Of a stretch of 64,000 nucleotides of DNA, positions 28,063 to 36,968 are shown piece after piece. The stretch is from Erythrobacter aureus (lineage in GTDB: Bacteria; Pseudomonadota; Alphaproteobacteria; Sphingomonadales; Sphingomonadaceae): contig NZ_CP031357.1 in NCBI RefSeq assembly GCF_003355455.1, forward strand, positions 1,218,501-1,282,500, in the 5' to 3' direction. Within the stretch, counting starts at the first letter, position 1; every line of letters starts with the position of its first letter. The notes beneath the pieces were generated by a model. That model worked only from the letters and a program-made list of their open reading frames with translations. It was not told the origin of the DNA and made no database searches. The position numbers and the translations under genes were made by a program.

Positions 28063-29034
28063 TCAGATCTCGAAGCTGACCATCTTGGCCATGATGAAGG
28101 CGCCAATGCTCATCCACACGAGGCCGCCGAGGCCGGTTACGATCAGACGGTCATCCTCGAAGAAGCCGCCGATATATGTCGGGTTGATCCACCAGATCAG
28201 CCCGAAGACGATGAAGGGCAGGGCGCCGACAATATAGGCCGAAGCCTTCGATTCCGAGCTCATGGCCCTGATCTTGAGCTTCATCTGCGCCCGCTTGCGC
28301 AGCACGTCCGAAAGATTCGACAGGGTTTCGGCGAGGTTACCGCCGGTTTCGCGCTGGATGGCGAGGGTGATGCAGAAGAAGTTGAATTCCGGAATACCGA
28401 GCCTGTCCGCCGTTTCCTGAAGGGCATCCTCCATCGTGCGACCGATCTTGATCCGCTCGACGACGCCCTTGAATTCCTCGCCGACAGGGCCGGGGACCTC
28501 CTGCGCGACGACCGCCAGGGTCTCGGTCACCGGAAGGCCCGAGCGCAGGCCACGCACGAGCAGCTCGATGGCATCGGGGAACTTCGCGTTGAAATTGTTG
28601 GTGCGCTTCTTGATCGTCCGCCCGACGATGAAATGCGGTAATCCCGCCCCCACCAGTACGCCGATGGCAAGGGACAGGCCCGGCGATCCGCTGCGCAGGA
28701 ACATGAGCAGCGTCACGACGATGCCCAGCCCGAGCGATGCATAGGCATATTGGCTGAGCGTCCATCCCTTTCCGGTTCGGTCGAGCCGATTTGCCAGCGC
28801 CTCGATCCGCGAGGTCGATCCGGCGACTCGCTGCATTTTCGGCTTGCGCGCGGCAATGGCCTTTTTGAGCTGGGATTCGACCTTGGCGTCGGTGCTTTCC
28901 GAATGGCGATAGCGAAGCTGCTCCAGCCGCCGCTGGCTCGCCTTGGCCGCATTCGGGCCGGAGAGCATGGCGTATCCTATCGCCAGCAAGGCGAGGACCC
29001 CGACGGCCACAAGCACCGGCTGGATGATATTCAT
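28063..29034 (-). CDS. tadB: Tad pilus inner-membrane platform protein TadB
   Basis: 323 residues. An N-terminal membrane segment (VLVAVGVLALLAIGYAM) is followed by a basic linker, a membrane pair near 105-150 (YASLGLGIVVTLLMF, LAIGVLVGAGLPHFIVG) and the T2SS-F helical domain. That domain contains FNAKFPDAIELLVRGLRSGLPVTET and ITLAIQRETGGNLAETLSNLSDVLRKR. The C-terminus is again hydrophobic. In the usual gene order tadA/cpaF stands just before tadB. Here the upstream neighbour is cpaE, with only 50 bp between. Confidence 0.93.
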   Translation of the reverse strand: MNIIQPVLVAVGVLALLAIGYAMLSGPNAAKASQRRLEQLRYRHSESTDAKVESQLKKAIAARKPKMQRVAGSTSRIEALANRLDRTGKGWTLSQYAYASLGLGIVVTLLMFLRSGSPGLSLAIGVLVGAGLPHFIVGRTIKKRTNNFNAKFPDAIELLVRGLRSGLPVTETLAVVAQEVPGPVGEEFKGVVERIKIGRTMEDALQETADRLGIPEFNFFCITLAIQRETGGNLAETLSNLSDVLRKRAQMKLKIRAMSSESKASAYIVGALPFIVFGLIWWINPTYIGGFFEDDRLIVTGLGGLVWMSIGAFIMAKMVSFEI

Positions 29035-29084
29035 GCGTAGTCTCCGTCCATTTGCAAGCTACCCTAAGCGCGTCCTGGGTGCGG

Positions 29085-30374
29085 TCATTCCACAGGCTGG
29101 GCGGCCGGTGCGTCCTTTTTCTTCGCGAGCAGATTCTTGAAATCGAAACCGCCGAGCAGCGATTTCTTCGCGCCGGTCTCCTCGGCCGCATCGGCCTCTT
29201 CGGTGCCGATACCGATGACGCGGGCGCAAAGCTGCTTGATCGCTCCCGTCGCCTTGGCTCCGCTATTGGCATCGACGAAAGTCTTGCCGAGCTTGGCGGC
29301 ATTGGCCGCAGCCTTCTGATCGTAGGGGATCGTCACATCGATCTTGCGCTCGATCGAGGCTTCGAAATCGGCCTTGCTGATTTCGGCGGCCCCCGGTTGA
29401 ACCTTGTTGGCCGCGATCACGACATGCGAATGCGGCGCATTCGTCTTGAGCCACGAAAGGATGCGGATCGTATCGCGGGCCGAGGCCAGCGACATTTCGG
29501 TGGCGAGCACGACGACGTTTATATCGTTGAGCAGGTGAGGGAAATTGATCATCATATTGCGCGGCATGTCGAGCACGGTCATTTCGAATGAATGCCTGAA
29601 CTCTTCCTGCAACTGCACGAAAGCCGAACCGTCGGTCATCAGCGGATGATTGATCGGCGCCTCTGCCGAAAGGATCGCGAGATTGTCGCTCGCGCGGATC
29701 ATCGCGCGTTCGATGAACAACCCGTCGATCCGGCTCGGATTGTCGATCGCGTCGGTCAGCCCGCGACCGGGTTCCAGATCGAGCGCCAGAGCGCCGGTGC
29801 CGAAATGCACATCGAGATCGAGCAGGGCGGTCGGCATGTGTTTCTCGGTGGCGAAGAGCCAGGCGAGTGACGTCGCGAGCGTGGATGCGCCAACGCCGCC
29901 CCGCGTGCCGATCACGGCAGTCGACATATGACGTTTGACGCCCTCGGCTTCGCCGGCGCGCGGAGCGAGAAAAACAGCCTGCGCCTGATTGAGCGAATCG
30001 CGCAGCATATTGGCCGATAACGGCTTGAGCAGGTAATCGTGGATGCCGCTTGCGAGCAGGTCGCGATACAGGCGCACATCGTTGACCTGGCCGATGGCGA
30101 TCACCACCGTGCCCGGTTCGCAGACTTCGGCCAGCGCGTTGATGTCGTTCAGCGGGTCGCCGCTTTCGGAAAGGTCCACCATCAAGATGTTGGGGCTGGC
30201 CGAAACCGATAGAGACTGAATCGCGTTGCGTAATCCGCCCTTATTGCATTTCTCGGGCTGCCAGCCGAGCTCGATCACCACCGGGCGCAGTACATCGAGA
30301 GCATTATCGTCGCAGATATAGGCCGCAAAGGCGTCGCGGTTGCCCGCCATGCCGGATTTGAGTGAAGCGCTCAT
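29085..30374 (-). CDS. cpaE: Tad pilus localisation ATPase CpaE/TadZ
   Basis: 429 residues. Residues about 15-140 are a receiver-like domain (NILMVDLSESGDPL, IHDYLLKPLSANML). The rest is a ParA/MinD-type ATPase with the deviant Walker A RGGVGASTLA (no classical GK pair), as usual in CpaE, and LLDLDVHFGTGALALDL after it. In Caulobacter and relatives CpaE marks the pole where pili are assembled. The C-terminal 40 residues are acidic then basic (EEADAAEETGAKK). The stop is followed after 50 bp by tadB, so the motor ATPase gene normally found in between is missing. Confidence 0.92.
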   Translation of the reverse strand: MSASLKSGMAGNRDAFAAYICDDNALDVLRPVVIELGWQPEKCNKGGLRNAIQSLSVSASPNILMVDLSESGDPLNDINALAEVCEPGTVVIAIGQVNDVRLYRDLLASGIHDYLLKPLSANMLRDSLNQAQAVFLAPRAGEAEGVKRHMSTAVIGTRGGVGASTLATSLAWLFATEKHMPTALLDLDVHFGTGALALDLEPGRGLTDAIDNPSRIDGLFIERAMIRASDNLAILSAEAPINHPLMTDGSAFVQLQEEFRHSFEMTVLDMPRNMMINFPHLLNDINVVVLATEMSLASARDTIRILSWLKTNAPHSHVVIAANKVQPGAAEISKADFEASIERKIDVTIPYDQKAAANAAKLGKTFVDANSGAKATGAIKQLCARVIGIGTEEADAAEETGAKKSLLGGFDFKNLLAKKKDAPAAQPVE

Positions 30375-30380
30375 GGCTGC

Positions 30381-31028
30381 TTAATCTCCCTTGCTGCTGA
30401 CTTGCGACAGACCGCCCGCGCCGGTCGGAGCCTTTTCGCGATAGGCCTCGATCGCCTTGGTCGAAGTGGTGACCACGGTCTCGCCCGAGCCCTTCTGTCC
30501 CGAAATGAGATCTTCCGGGTTTGCGATCATCGCAGCGAGATTGCCGTTCACCGCGCAGCCGTAACCAGGGTAGGTTGCGTTATATTCGTTTGCTTCGTTG
30601 TTGGCCGACCAGTCGGGACACCCGGGAACGCTAGCCGTCGAACGGGTTATGACGATGCGCGCCTCACCCGGATCGATGTAGTCGGGAGTGACCGGGGAAC
30701 TCTCGCTGACCAGCAGGCCATGCCGCCCGGCGAGAGCGGCGAGATCCTCTCTCACGGCCGGATTGGCGGTCGGATCGTCGAGCGAGATGCGATCGCCATA
30801 GCCAAGTTCCATGGCGTCGAACCAGCCCGCGACACGGCGCTGCTCGCCGAGCGGCAGGCCATCGCCCGCAGTGCGTATGTCGAGCGTGAAGTTGGTCCGT
30901 TCGACAACGGGCTGACGAGCGCTGTAAAGCGAACGGTTTTCGGTCGGGAAACCGCCGCAGGCACTCAGTGCGAGGCCGAGCGAGGCGGCCAGCGTACCGG
31001 CGAGCTTGCGATTGAATGCGATAGCCAT
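30381..31028 (-). CDS. cpaD: Tad pilus lipoprotein CpaD
   Basis: 215 residues from ATG 31028; upstream in-frame codons lie inside cpaC and would bury the signal. Lipobox LSAC with Cys24 makes it an outer-membrane or periplasmic lipoprotein. The CpaD family pattern is present: TENRSLYSARQPVVERTNFTLDI, ARIVITRSTASVPGCPDWS, and NATYPGYGCAVNGNLAAMIANPEDLI. It supports the secretin CpaC in the outer membrane. Gaps to cpaC (13 bp) and cpaE (6 bp) show a tight operon. Confidence 0.93.
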   Translation of the reverse strand: MAIAFNRKLAGTLAASLGLALSACGGFPTENRSLYSARQPVVERTNFTLDIRTAGDGLPLGEQRRVAGWFDAMELGYGDRISLDDPTANPAVREDLAALAGRHGLLVSESSPVTPDYIDPGEARIVITRSTASVPGCPDWSANNEANEYNATYPGYGCAVNGNLAAMIANPEDLISGQKGSGETVVTTSTKAIEAYREKAPTGAGGLSQVSSKGD

Positions 31029-31041
31029 GTTACGCGTCCCC

Positions 31042-32628
31042 TTATTCGAAACTGAAACCGGGCTTGGCCGAGGCGGTCCGCTCGTTGCGACGCGCTTCGG
31101 TTTTCCCGTCTGATGCTTGCTGGTCGCCACCGTCGACCGGCGTTCCTTGCGAAATAGCAGGTGCGGCAGGCTGCGACTGAACGGCTCGTGGTTTCGGACG
31201 GTCGCCGCCGGTCACGCCGTCGCTTTGCTGGAAGCCGAGCAGGCGCTGGAATTCGGTCGGCTTGCGGAAACCGTCGGTCGGCAGCTTGATGTCGTTCCCG
31301 TCGATCGGTTTCACCAGATAAGGCGTCACGACGATTACCAGTTCGGTTTCGCCCTTGCGGTAAGTGGTCGATCGGAACAGGTTGCCGAGGATCGGAACAT
31401 CGCCGAGGCCCGGAGCCTTGTCGATCGTATTGGTCGCGTTGTTCGACAACAGGCCGGCGATCATGAAGCTCTGGCCCGAGCCGAGCTCGACGGTGGTTTC
31501 CGCGCGGCGGGTCACCAATGCGGGCACCTGGAAACCTTCCAGCGTGATCGCGCCCTGGCTGGACAATTCCGACACTTCCGGACGCACGCGCATCGATATA
31601 CGACCGTTCGAAAGCACGGTCGGCGAATAGGCCAGACTTACGCCATATTTCTTATATTCGATCGAGGTTGTGCCAAGCCCCTGACTCAGCGGGATCGGGA
31701 ATTCGCCACCGGCCAGGAATTCGGCCGTTTCGCCCGAAAGCGCGGTAAGATTGGGCTGCGAAAGCGTGGTCACGAGCCCTTCGGTTTCTGCCAGATCGAG
31801 CGCGGCGCCGATGTCGAGACCGAGAAACTTGCCGAATGCACCCAAAGTAGTGCCCGGCGAAATCGGGTTGACGGTGGAACCGGGCAATTCCTCGATCTCT
31901 CCGGTCACGGGATTGAAGACCCTTTCGACGGTTTTCGAACCGGTTCCCAGCGCCCTTCCGGGGTTGAATTCGGGAATTGCGCCTTGCCTTCCCTGGCCGA
32001 TGCCGAACTTGAACCCGCTGCTGCTGTCGATGCTGGTCAGGTTGACGCCGAGCGCCCGCACGAAGCTGCGGCTTACCTCGGCGATGCGAACCTGCAGGTT
32101 CACTTGCAGCGGGGTGGCCATGCGCAGCCTGCTGATGACATTCGCATCTTCCCCGACAAAGGCTTCCACCAGGCGCTGTGCTTCTTCCGCATCCTCGGGA
32201 CCGGCAACGGTTCCGGTGAGGAGAATGACGTTGGATCCCATGGTGGCGACCGATATCTTCGCCTGGGGCATGGCCAGCGCGAGAAGCTGATCGATGCTGC
32301 CGATGTTGGAACCGACGCGGATATTGGCCGACCAGATGATGTCTCCGGCCCGGTTGCTGGCGTAGATCGTGGTTTCGCCGCCCGCCTTGCCGAAGACGTA
32401 GAGCTGACGCTGGGATTTCACCTGAACGTCGGCAATCTGGTCGTTGGCGATGAAGACATCGGCCATGGCGCCGGGGACGTTGACCAATTCGCCGCGACCG
32501 ATCGAAAGCACGATTTCCGAGCTCGGGCTCACGATCGACTGGGCTGTCGCGACGCTCGTCGGCGCGCTGGCCAGTGGCGCGATGGCCAGACTGGCGACCA
32601 GCAATTTCGTGGTAAGTCGACGTTTCAT
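31042..32628 (-). CDS. cpaC: Tad pilus secretin CpaC
   Basis: 528 residues from ATG 32628, where GGGGG lies about 8 bases upstream. An ATG at 32673 overlaps the cpaB stop but lacks an SD and would prefix the signal peptide. The signal peptide ends near SVATAQ. Next come a pilus-secretin N-terminal domain (SIGRGELVNVPGAMADVFIA, DVQVKSQRQLYVFGKAGG), a BON-like part (VILLTGTVAGPEDAEEAQRLV) and the secretin core (LVTTLSQPNLTALSGETAEFLAGGEFP, MIAGLLSNN, VPILGNLFRS). It forms the outer-membrane gate for the Flp pilus. The last 60 residues are a Gln/Ala-rich tail. Confidence 0.95.
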   Translation of the reverse strand: MKRRLTTKLLVASLAIAPLASAPTSVATAQSIVSPSSEIVLSIGRGELVNVPGAMADVFIANDQIADVQVKSQRQLYVFGKAGGETTIYASNRAGDIIWSANIRVGSNIGSIDQLLALAMPQAKISVATMGSNVILLTGTVAGPEDAEEAQRLVEAFVGEDANVISRLRMATPLQVNLQVRIAEVSRSFVRALGVNLTSIDSSSGFKFGIGQGRQGAIPEFNPGRALGTGSKTVERVFNPVTGEIEELPGSTVNPISPGTTLGAFGKFLGLDIGAALDLAETEGLVTTLSQPNLTALSGETAEFLAGGEFPIPLSQGLGTTSIEYKKYGVSLAYSPTVLSNGRISMRVRPEVSELSSQGAITLEGFQVPALVTRRAETTVELGSGQSFMIAGLLSNNATNTIDKAPGLGDVPILGNLFRSTTYRKGETELVIVVTPYLVKPIDGNDIKLPTDGFRKPTEFQRLLGFQQSDGVTGGDRPKPRAVQSQPAAPAISQGTPVDGGDQQASDGKTEARRNERTASAKPGFSFE

Positions 32629-32669
32629 GGATGTGCCCCCTGATTGGCTACCCGTTTTTTCTTTCCGGC

Positions 32670-33773
32670 TCATGCGACGGCAACCGGCTGCGCGACCGGC
32701 CCGATCGTGGCTGGTAGCGAGGTTCCATCGGCCTGCCCGCCCTTGATGACGCCGGTCACGGCGCTGATCTTGGCGGCGCCGACCGGGACGCGTTCCGTTT
32801 CCTTGCCGCGGGTGACGCGCACGCTCGGCCCCTGGCGGACGGGCATGCTCGGTTCCCCGGCTGATTGGGGCGGCGGCGGACCCGCTACCGCGCCCTGCGG
32901 CGGTACCGTGCGACGCTGAAAACGCGAGACGTCGCCGCCGGTCACATAGGTGCTTTTCCCATCGTCGGGGCGCGCCATGGCCTGACGTAGGATGCGTTCC
33001 TCCTCTTCGGGAGTCGCGTCGTCGGGAATGGCGATGTCGCCTGCGGCGATCGCGCGCTCGAGCTCGGTCTGGTTGTCGGCCAGCGAGCGCAACGAAAGGC
33101 TGAGCGTACCGATCGTCTGCGCCACGGCGATCTTCTCGGCTATTACGGGCGTGACCTCGAGCGTGACGGTGCGAAATTCCTTCACCACCGTCGAGCCGTC
33201 TTCGGCCTGTTCCGAAACGGTCGACTGGTCCGTAGCCAGGACGCGAAGGTTACGCAGAATGGTTTCCGACGCGTTCAGGCTTGCGCCGTCATTGCCCCCC
33301 ACTTCCTGGGTCAGCACCATGTCGACACGGTCGCCGGGAAAGACGAATCCGGCCACACCCGACTGAGCGGTGACGGGAACGGTAATGGCCCGCATGCCCG
33401 GGGCGAGGGCGGCGGCGAGGAAGCCGCGATCGCCCGGCGCGACGAGCGAACCCTGCGTGACCGGTTCGCCGGCGGTTATCGGGTGACGAACAACCGTACC
33501 GAGAAGCTTGTTCATATCGGCTTCGCCGTCGAGGAAGTAAGCGTCCTGAACCAGTTCTTCGGGCCAGAGCTGGTACCCGATCGCGTCGGCCGTTATGATT
33601 GTGCCGACAGGCAGCGCCCGCTGCGCGACGAGGACTTTGGGACCGCGCGCTTCGACCTGGGCGGCTTCGGCCTGAGGCGCGCTCGCACCGGCAAACATGC
33701 TCCGCGCGATGAGCGCCGTACCCACTGCAACGATCAGTGCGGCGACCAGCAGAACCAGTTTCTTCCTATCCAT
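32670..33773 (-). CDS. cpaB: Tad pilus assembly protein CpaB/RcpC
   Basis: 367 residues. A short N-terminal membrane anchor (LVLLVAALIVAVGTALIA) is followed by a SAF domain (VLVAQRALPVGTIITADAI) and the RcpC/CpaB region (AITVPVTAQSGVAGFVFPGDRVDM, LRNLRVLATDQ). A Pro/Gln-rich C-terminus ends in a hydrophobic tail. The protein is periplasmic and modulates the secretin; the SAF domain suggests contact with peptidoglycan. A 92-bp gap to cpaA contains a GCCCGC/GCGGGC stem (33797-33819) without a T-run. Confidence 0.92.
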   Translation of the reverse strand: MDRKKLVLLVAALIVAVGTALIARSMFAGASAPQAEAAQVEARGPKVLVAQRALPVGTIITADAIGYQLWPEELVQDAYFLDGEADMNKLLGTVVRHPITAGEPVTQGSLVAPGDRGFLAAALAPGMRAITVPVTAQSGVAGFVFPGDRVDMVLTQEVGGNDGASLNASETILRNLRVLATDQSTVSEQAEDGSTVVKEFRTVTLEVTPVIAEKIAVAQTIGTLSLSLRSLADNQTELERAIAAGDIAIPDDATPEEEERILRQAMARPDDGKSTYVTGGDVSRFQRRTVPPQGAVAGPPPPQSAGEPSMPVRQGPSVRVTRGKETERVPVGAAKISAVTGVIKGGQADGTSLPATIGPVAQPVAVA

Positions 33774-33865
33774 GGCTGTCTAGCCTCTCTCGTTCGGCCC
33801 GCGGAATCCCGGTGCGGGCAAGTATGGGTTCGTGCTGTAGGGTCGAATTGGTTAAAATCGCGTTC

Positions 33866-34582
33866 TCAGCCGCCGGTCATGGCCGGGTGGGCGGCCAGCA
33901 ACTGCCCGCTGGCGACGATCCAGATACCGGCGAGCGAAATAGCCGGGCCATAGGGAACCCAGAGATCGCGCTCGTGCCGCCGAATGATGCGGATCGACCC
34001 AAGGGTGACCACGAGCAAGATGGCGAATGGTGCGAGTATCACAGCGATGGCCGCAAGGGGGGTGGAAGAAGTCGTTTCGACCAAACCCTCCGGCACGGGC
34101 AGCGTCGGCCCGCCGAGCACGGCGCTGGCGAAAAGCACGGCAATCAAGGTGCCCAGAACCAACAGCGCGGAATCGCGCGCAGGGCTGGTCTTGAAAGCAT
34201 TGGAATGAGCCACCCGCCAGGCACCGACGGCCATGGTCAGCACCCACCCCAACATCGCCATGGCCACCAGCAAAAAGGTGAATTGCGAAGGCGGTATCCA
34301 CAAGGAAAGGGCCGTGAGCAGCTTTACGTCTCCACCCCCCATCTGGCGGATGGCGAAGAGTACGCAGCAGACCGCGAAAACGACGGCTGCCAAACCCAGT
34401 TGAAACGCAATCCCGGGCCATAGCGGCAACCCGATCGACAGCCAGTATAGCGGCGCGCCGAGTGCCACCGTCATCGTCAGCCTGTTGCTGATCGTCCGGC
34501 TCTTGAGGTCGGTGACGATTACCCAGAGGAGTGCGATTGCCAACCCGGCAAGCAATACGTAGGTGAAAATCTGGCTTTGCAT
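33866..34582 (-). CDS. cpaA: Prepilin peptidase CpaA/TadV
   Basis: 238 residues with five to six membrane segments. The two catalytic Asp of the type IV prepilin peptidase family are seen in DLKSRTISN (near residue 25) and GGGDVK (near 85). It would cleave and process Flp pilins and pseudopilins at the membrane. It is longer than many TadV proteins because of an extra C-terminal membrane pair (AAIAVILAPFAILLVVTLG, PYGPAISLAGIWIVASG). It is the first gene of the leftward operon, so the promoter should lie in 34583-34667. No Flp pilin gene is beside it. Confidence 0.9.
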   Translation of the reverse strand: MQSQIFTYVLLAGLAIALLWVIVTDLKSRTISNRLTMTVALGAPLYWLSIGLPLWPGIAFQLGLAAVVFAVCCVLFAIRQMGGGDVKLLTALSLWIPPSQFTFLLVAMAMLGWVLTMAVGAWRVAHSNAFKTSPARDSALLVLGTLIAVLFASAVLGGPTLPVPEGLVETTSSTPLAAIAVILAPFAILLVVTLGSIRIIRRHERDLWVPYGPAISLAGIWIVASGQLLAAHPAMTGG

Positions 34583-34667
34583 GACGCCCCCGACGCTTCC
34601 TTGACGGGAGGTGCTACACGAGCGTGCTTACCAAAAAGTAACCATTGAGGAGGTCGAGATCGCCGGC

Positions 34668-35627
34668 ATGTCAGCGTCACACCAGACAATCGACCGCCGC
34701 GTTATTCCCCCTGCGGCAAAAGAATCGACTTTCACGCTGGCCGATGGGCACGCCATCAGGCGGATCGACTGGCCGGGGGTAGACGAAGGCGGGCGCGGTT
34801 CGCTGCTGTTCCTCCCGGGACGGGGTGATTTTTACGAAAAATACCTCGAAACGCTCGATCACTGGCATCGCGCAGGTTGGCGTGTCACGGCGGCCGACTG
34901 GCGAGGTCAGGCGGGCTCCGGCAGGCTGGGCGGCGATGCTGTTACCGGCCATATCGACGATTTCGCGACCTGGAGCGAAGACCTTGCTTGTCTGTGGAAG
35001 GCGTGGAAAGCGAAAACACCTGGGCCGCATATCCTCGGTGCCCATTCGATGGGGGCGCATGTGGTGATGCGCGCACTGGTCGATGGTCTCGTCGATCCCG
35101 AAGCAGTGGTTCTGAGCGCGCCGATGATCGGCATGGCGGGGCCGCCCCTACCCCTGGCTGTGCTTCATGGTGTCGCGCGAGCGATGACCCGGATCGGCAA
35201 GCCGACACGACCCGCATGGAAGTGGAGTGAAAAGCCCGGTGAAATGCCCGCCCGCCGCCGCGACCTACTCACTCATGATGCCGATCGCTATGCGGACGAG
35301 CTGTGGTGGCGCGAAAAACGGCCCGAGCTGGTGATGGGGCCTGGAAGCTGGGGCTGGGTAGAGCGTGCCTACGCTTCGGCCCGCCGATTGGGCGAGGCGG
35401 GGGCGATGGAAGCCGTCCGGGTTCCCGTCCTTATTATCAGCACCTCGGCGGACAGGCTGGTCGATCATGCGGCGGCCGTCCGCGCGGCGCGGCGCCTGCC
35501 CGGCGGCGAACTGATCGAGTTCGGGGAAGAGGCGCATCACGAAATCCTTCGCGAAGTCGATCCCGTGCGTGAGCGCGCGCTGGCGGGTATCGACGAATTC
35601 CTCGATCGCGTGGCCCCGCGGAAATGA
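34668..35627 (+). CDS. Alpha/beta hydrolase (lysophospholipase/monoacylglycerol lipase type)
   Basis: 319 residues from ATG 34668. AGGAGG lies a rather long 14 bases upstream, and a GTG at 34611 is an alternative start. The nucleophile elbow is GAHSMGAH with Ser127. LLFLPGRGDFYEKY near the N-terminus holds the oxyanion loop, an Asp follows in VLIISTSADRLVD, and the catalytic His is in GEEAHHEI. This layout fits the serine-hydrolase group that includes PldB-like lysophospholipases. The stop overlaps the start of the FAD oxidoreductase by ATGA, so the two are translationally coupled. Substrate unknown. Confidence 0.88.
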   Translation: MSASHQTIDRRVIPPAAKESTFTLADGHAIRRIDWPGVDEGGRGSLLFLPGRGDFYEKYLETLDHWHRAGWRVTAADWRGQAGSGRLGGDAVTGHIDDFATWSEDLACLWKAWKAKTPGPHILGAHSMGAHVVMRALVDGLVDPEAVVLSAPMIGMAGPPLPLAVLHGVARAMTRIGKPTRPAWKWSEKPGEMPARRRDLLTHDADRYADELWWREKRPELVMGPGSWGWVERAYASARRLGEAGAMEAVRVPVLIISTSADRLVDHAAAVRAARRLPGGELIEFGEEAHHEILREVDPVRERALAGIDEFLDRVAPRK

Positions 35628-36727
35628 CCATGACCGTTTACGATTTTGCCATCGTTGGTGCCGGGATCGCGGGGGCCAGCCTCGCCGCTGAGTTGTCCGC
35701 AGGCGGTGCCCATGTACTTCTGCTGGAGGGGGAAGAGCGCCCGGGCTATCATGCAACGGGGCGCTCGGCGGCGTTCTGGGAAGAATGTTACGGCGGGCCT
35801 GAGATCGTGCCGCTGACGCTCGCTTCGGGGCCTTTTTTGCGTGACAACGGCTTTCTGCGCCAGCGCGGTGCCCTGTATATCGCCAGGGAGGGCGACGAGG
35901 AGCTGGTGACGCAATTCATGCGACGGTTCGTTCCGACCGGTGCCTCGATCCAGCACATGGGCCGCGCGGATATCCAGAAGAAATTGCCCGGAGTCCGGCG
36001 CGTCTGGTCCGATGCGATTTGGGAACCGGTATGCGCGGATATCGATGTGGCTGCCTTGCACTCGCACTATCTGGCCTTGGCGCGCGAGGGCGGTACCCGG
36101 CTCGAATGCAGAGCCCGTGTCGCCGATCTCGATCGCGGCCAGGGGGAATGGACTATCGCTGTCGCAGGTGGGGAAACCTTCCGCGCCGCAGTCGTAGTGA
36201 ATGCGGCAGGCGCATGGGCCGACGAATTGGCAAGGATTGCCGGCGCGAAGCCTGCTGGTATCGTACCCTACCGGAGGACGGTCGCGCAGGTACGGGTAGA
36301 CCCGCCCGTCGACGAAGACCTTCCCCTGGTGCTCGACATTCGCGGGCGCTTCTATTTCAAGCCCGAATCGGGCCGCCTGTGGCTCAGCCCGCACGATGAG
36401 GAACCGAGCGAGCCATGCGACGCGGCGCCGGAGGAACTGGCAGTTGCCGAGGCGATCGCGCGGCTCGAGGAAGTCGTCGACTGGAAGGTGACGGCGGTGG
36501 AGCACAAATGGGCGGGCCTGCGCAGCTTCGCGGCGGATCGGCGCCCGGTCTATGGCTACGATCCTGAGGCCGCCGGTTTCGCCTGGTTCGCCGGGCAGGG
36601 CGGGTTCGGGATCCAGACGGCCCCCGCGGCGGCGCGGCTCGCCCGGCAGCTTTTGCTGGACGAAGAGCGCGATGCGATGACCGGGCACCTCGATGCGGAA
36701 CTCTACTCGCCCGCCCGCTTAGCCTAG
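35624..36727 (+). CDS. FAD-dependent oxidoreductase (DadA/glycine oxidase family)
   Basis: 367 residues. ATG 35624 overlaps the hydrolase stop; ATG 35630 is also possible. The dinucleotide fold GAGIAGASLA (about 11-20) is followed by LLEGEERPG and ATGRSAA, the usual FAD contacts of the DAO family. VVVNAAGAWADELA is typical of D-amino-acid dehydrogenases and glycine oxidases, and the C-terminal FAQGG-like WFAGQGGFGIQTAP closes the FAD site. It should oxidise an amine or amino-acid C-N bond. The substrate is not visible from sequence. It is coupled to the hydrolase gene, which suggests use of the same substrate class. Confidence 0.9.
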   Translation: MTMTVYDFAIVGAGIAGASLAAELSAGGAHVLLLEGEERPGYHATGRSAAFWEECYGGPEIVPLTLASGPFLRDNGFLRQRGALYIAREGDEELVTQFMRRFVPTGASIQHMGRADIQKKLPGVRRVWSDAIWEPVCADIDVAALHSHYLALAREGGTRLECRARVADLDRGQGEWTIAVAGGETFRAAVVVNAAGAWADELARIAGAKPAGIVPYRRTVAQVRVDPPVDEDLPLVLDIRGRFYFKPESGRLWLSPHDEEPSEPCDAAPEELAVAEAIARLEEVVDWKVTAVEHKWAGLRSFAADRRPVYGYDPEAAGFAWFAGQGGFGIQTAPAAARLARQLLLDEERDAMTGHLDAELYSPARLA

Positions 36728-36785
36728 CCAAGGGCGCGATACGCGCTAGGGTGGTCAAACCCCCGTAGAGTAGGAGCGACGACCG

Positions 36786-36962
36786 ATGAGCCACCATTTC
36801 GAAATCTACAAGGACAAGGCGGGAGAATTCCGCGTGCGCTTCAAATATAACGCCGAAGTGATGTTCTCGACCGAAGGATATTCGTCGAAGGCGAGTGCAC
36901 AGAACGCCATCGATTCGATCAAGAAGAATGGCCCGGGGGCCGAAGTCGTCGACAACAGCTAG
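36786..36962 (+). CDS. YegP-like DUF1508 small protein
   Basis: 58 residues from ATG 36786, with SD AGGAG about 11 bases upstream. It is one DUF1508 unit: FEIYKDKAGEFRVRFK, then GYSSKASAQNAIDSIKKN. E. coli YegP has two such units. The fold is known from structures but the function is not. It sits just past the FAD oxidoreductase and 6 bp from the convergent rnhA stop. Confidence 0.85.
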   Translation: MSHHFEIYKDKAGEFRVRFKYNAEVMFSTEGYSSKASAQNAIDSIKKNGPGAEVVDNS

Positions 36963-36968
36963 TCAGGG

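Noticed and set aside
33797..33819. Terminator between cpaA and cpaB
   Set aside because: The GCCCGC/GCGGGC stem is not followed by a T-run and the genes are clearly one functional operon.
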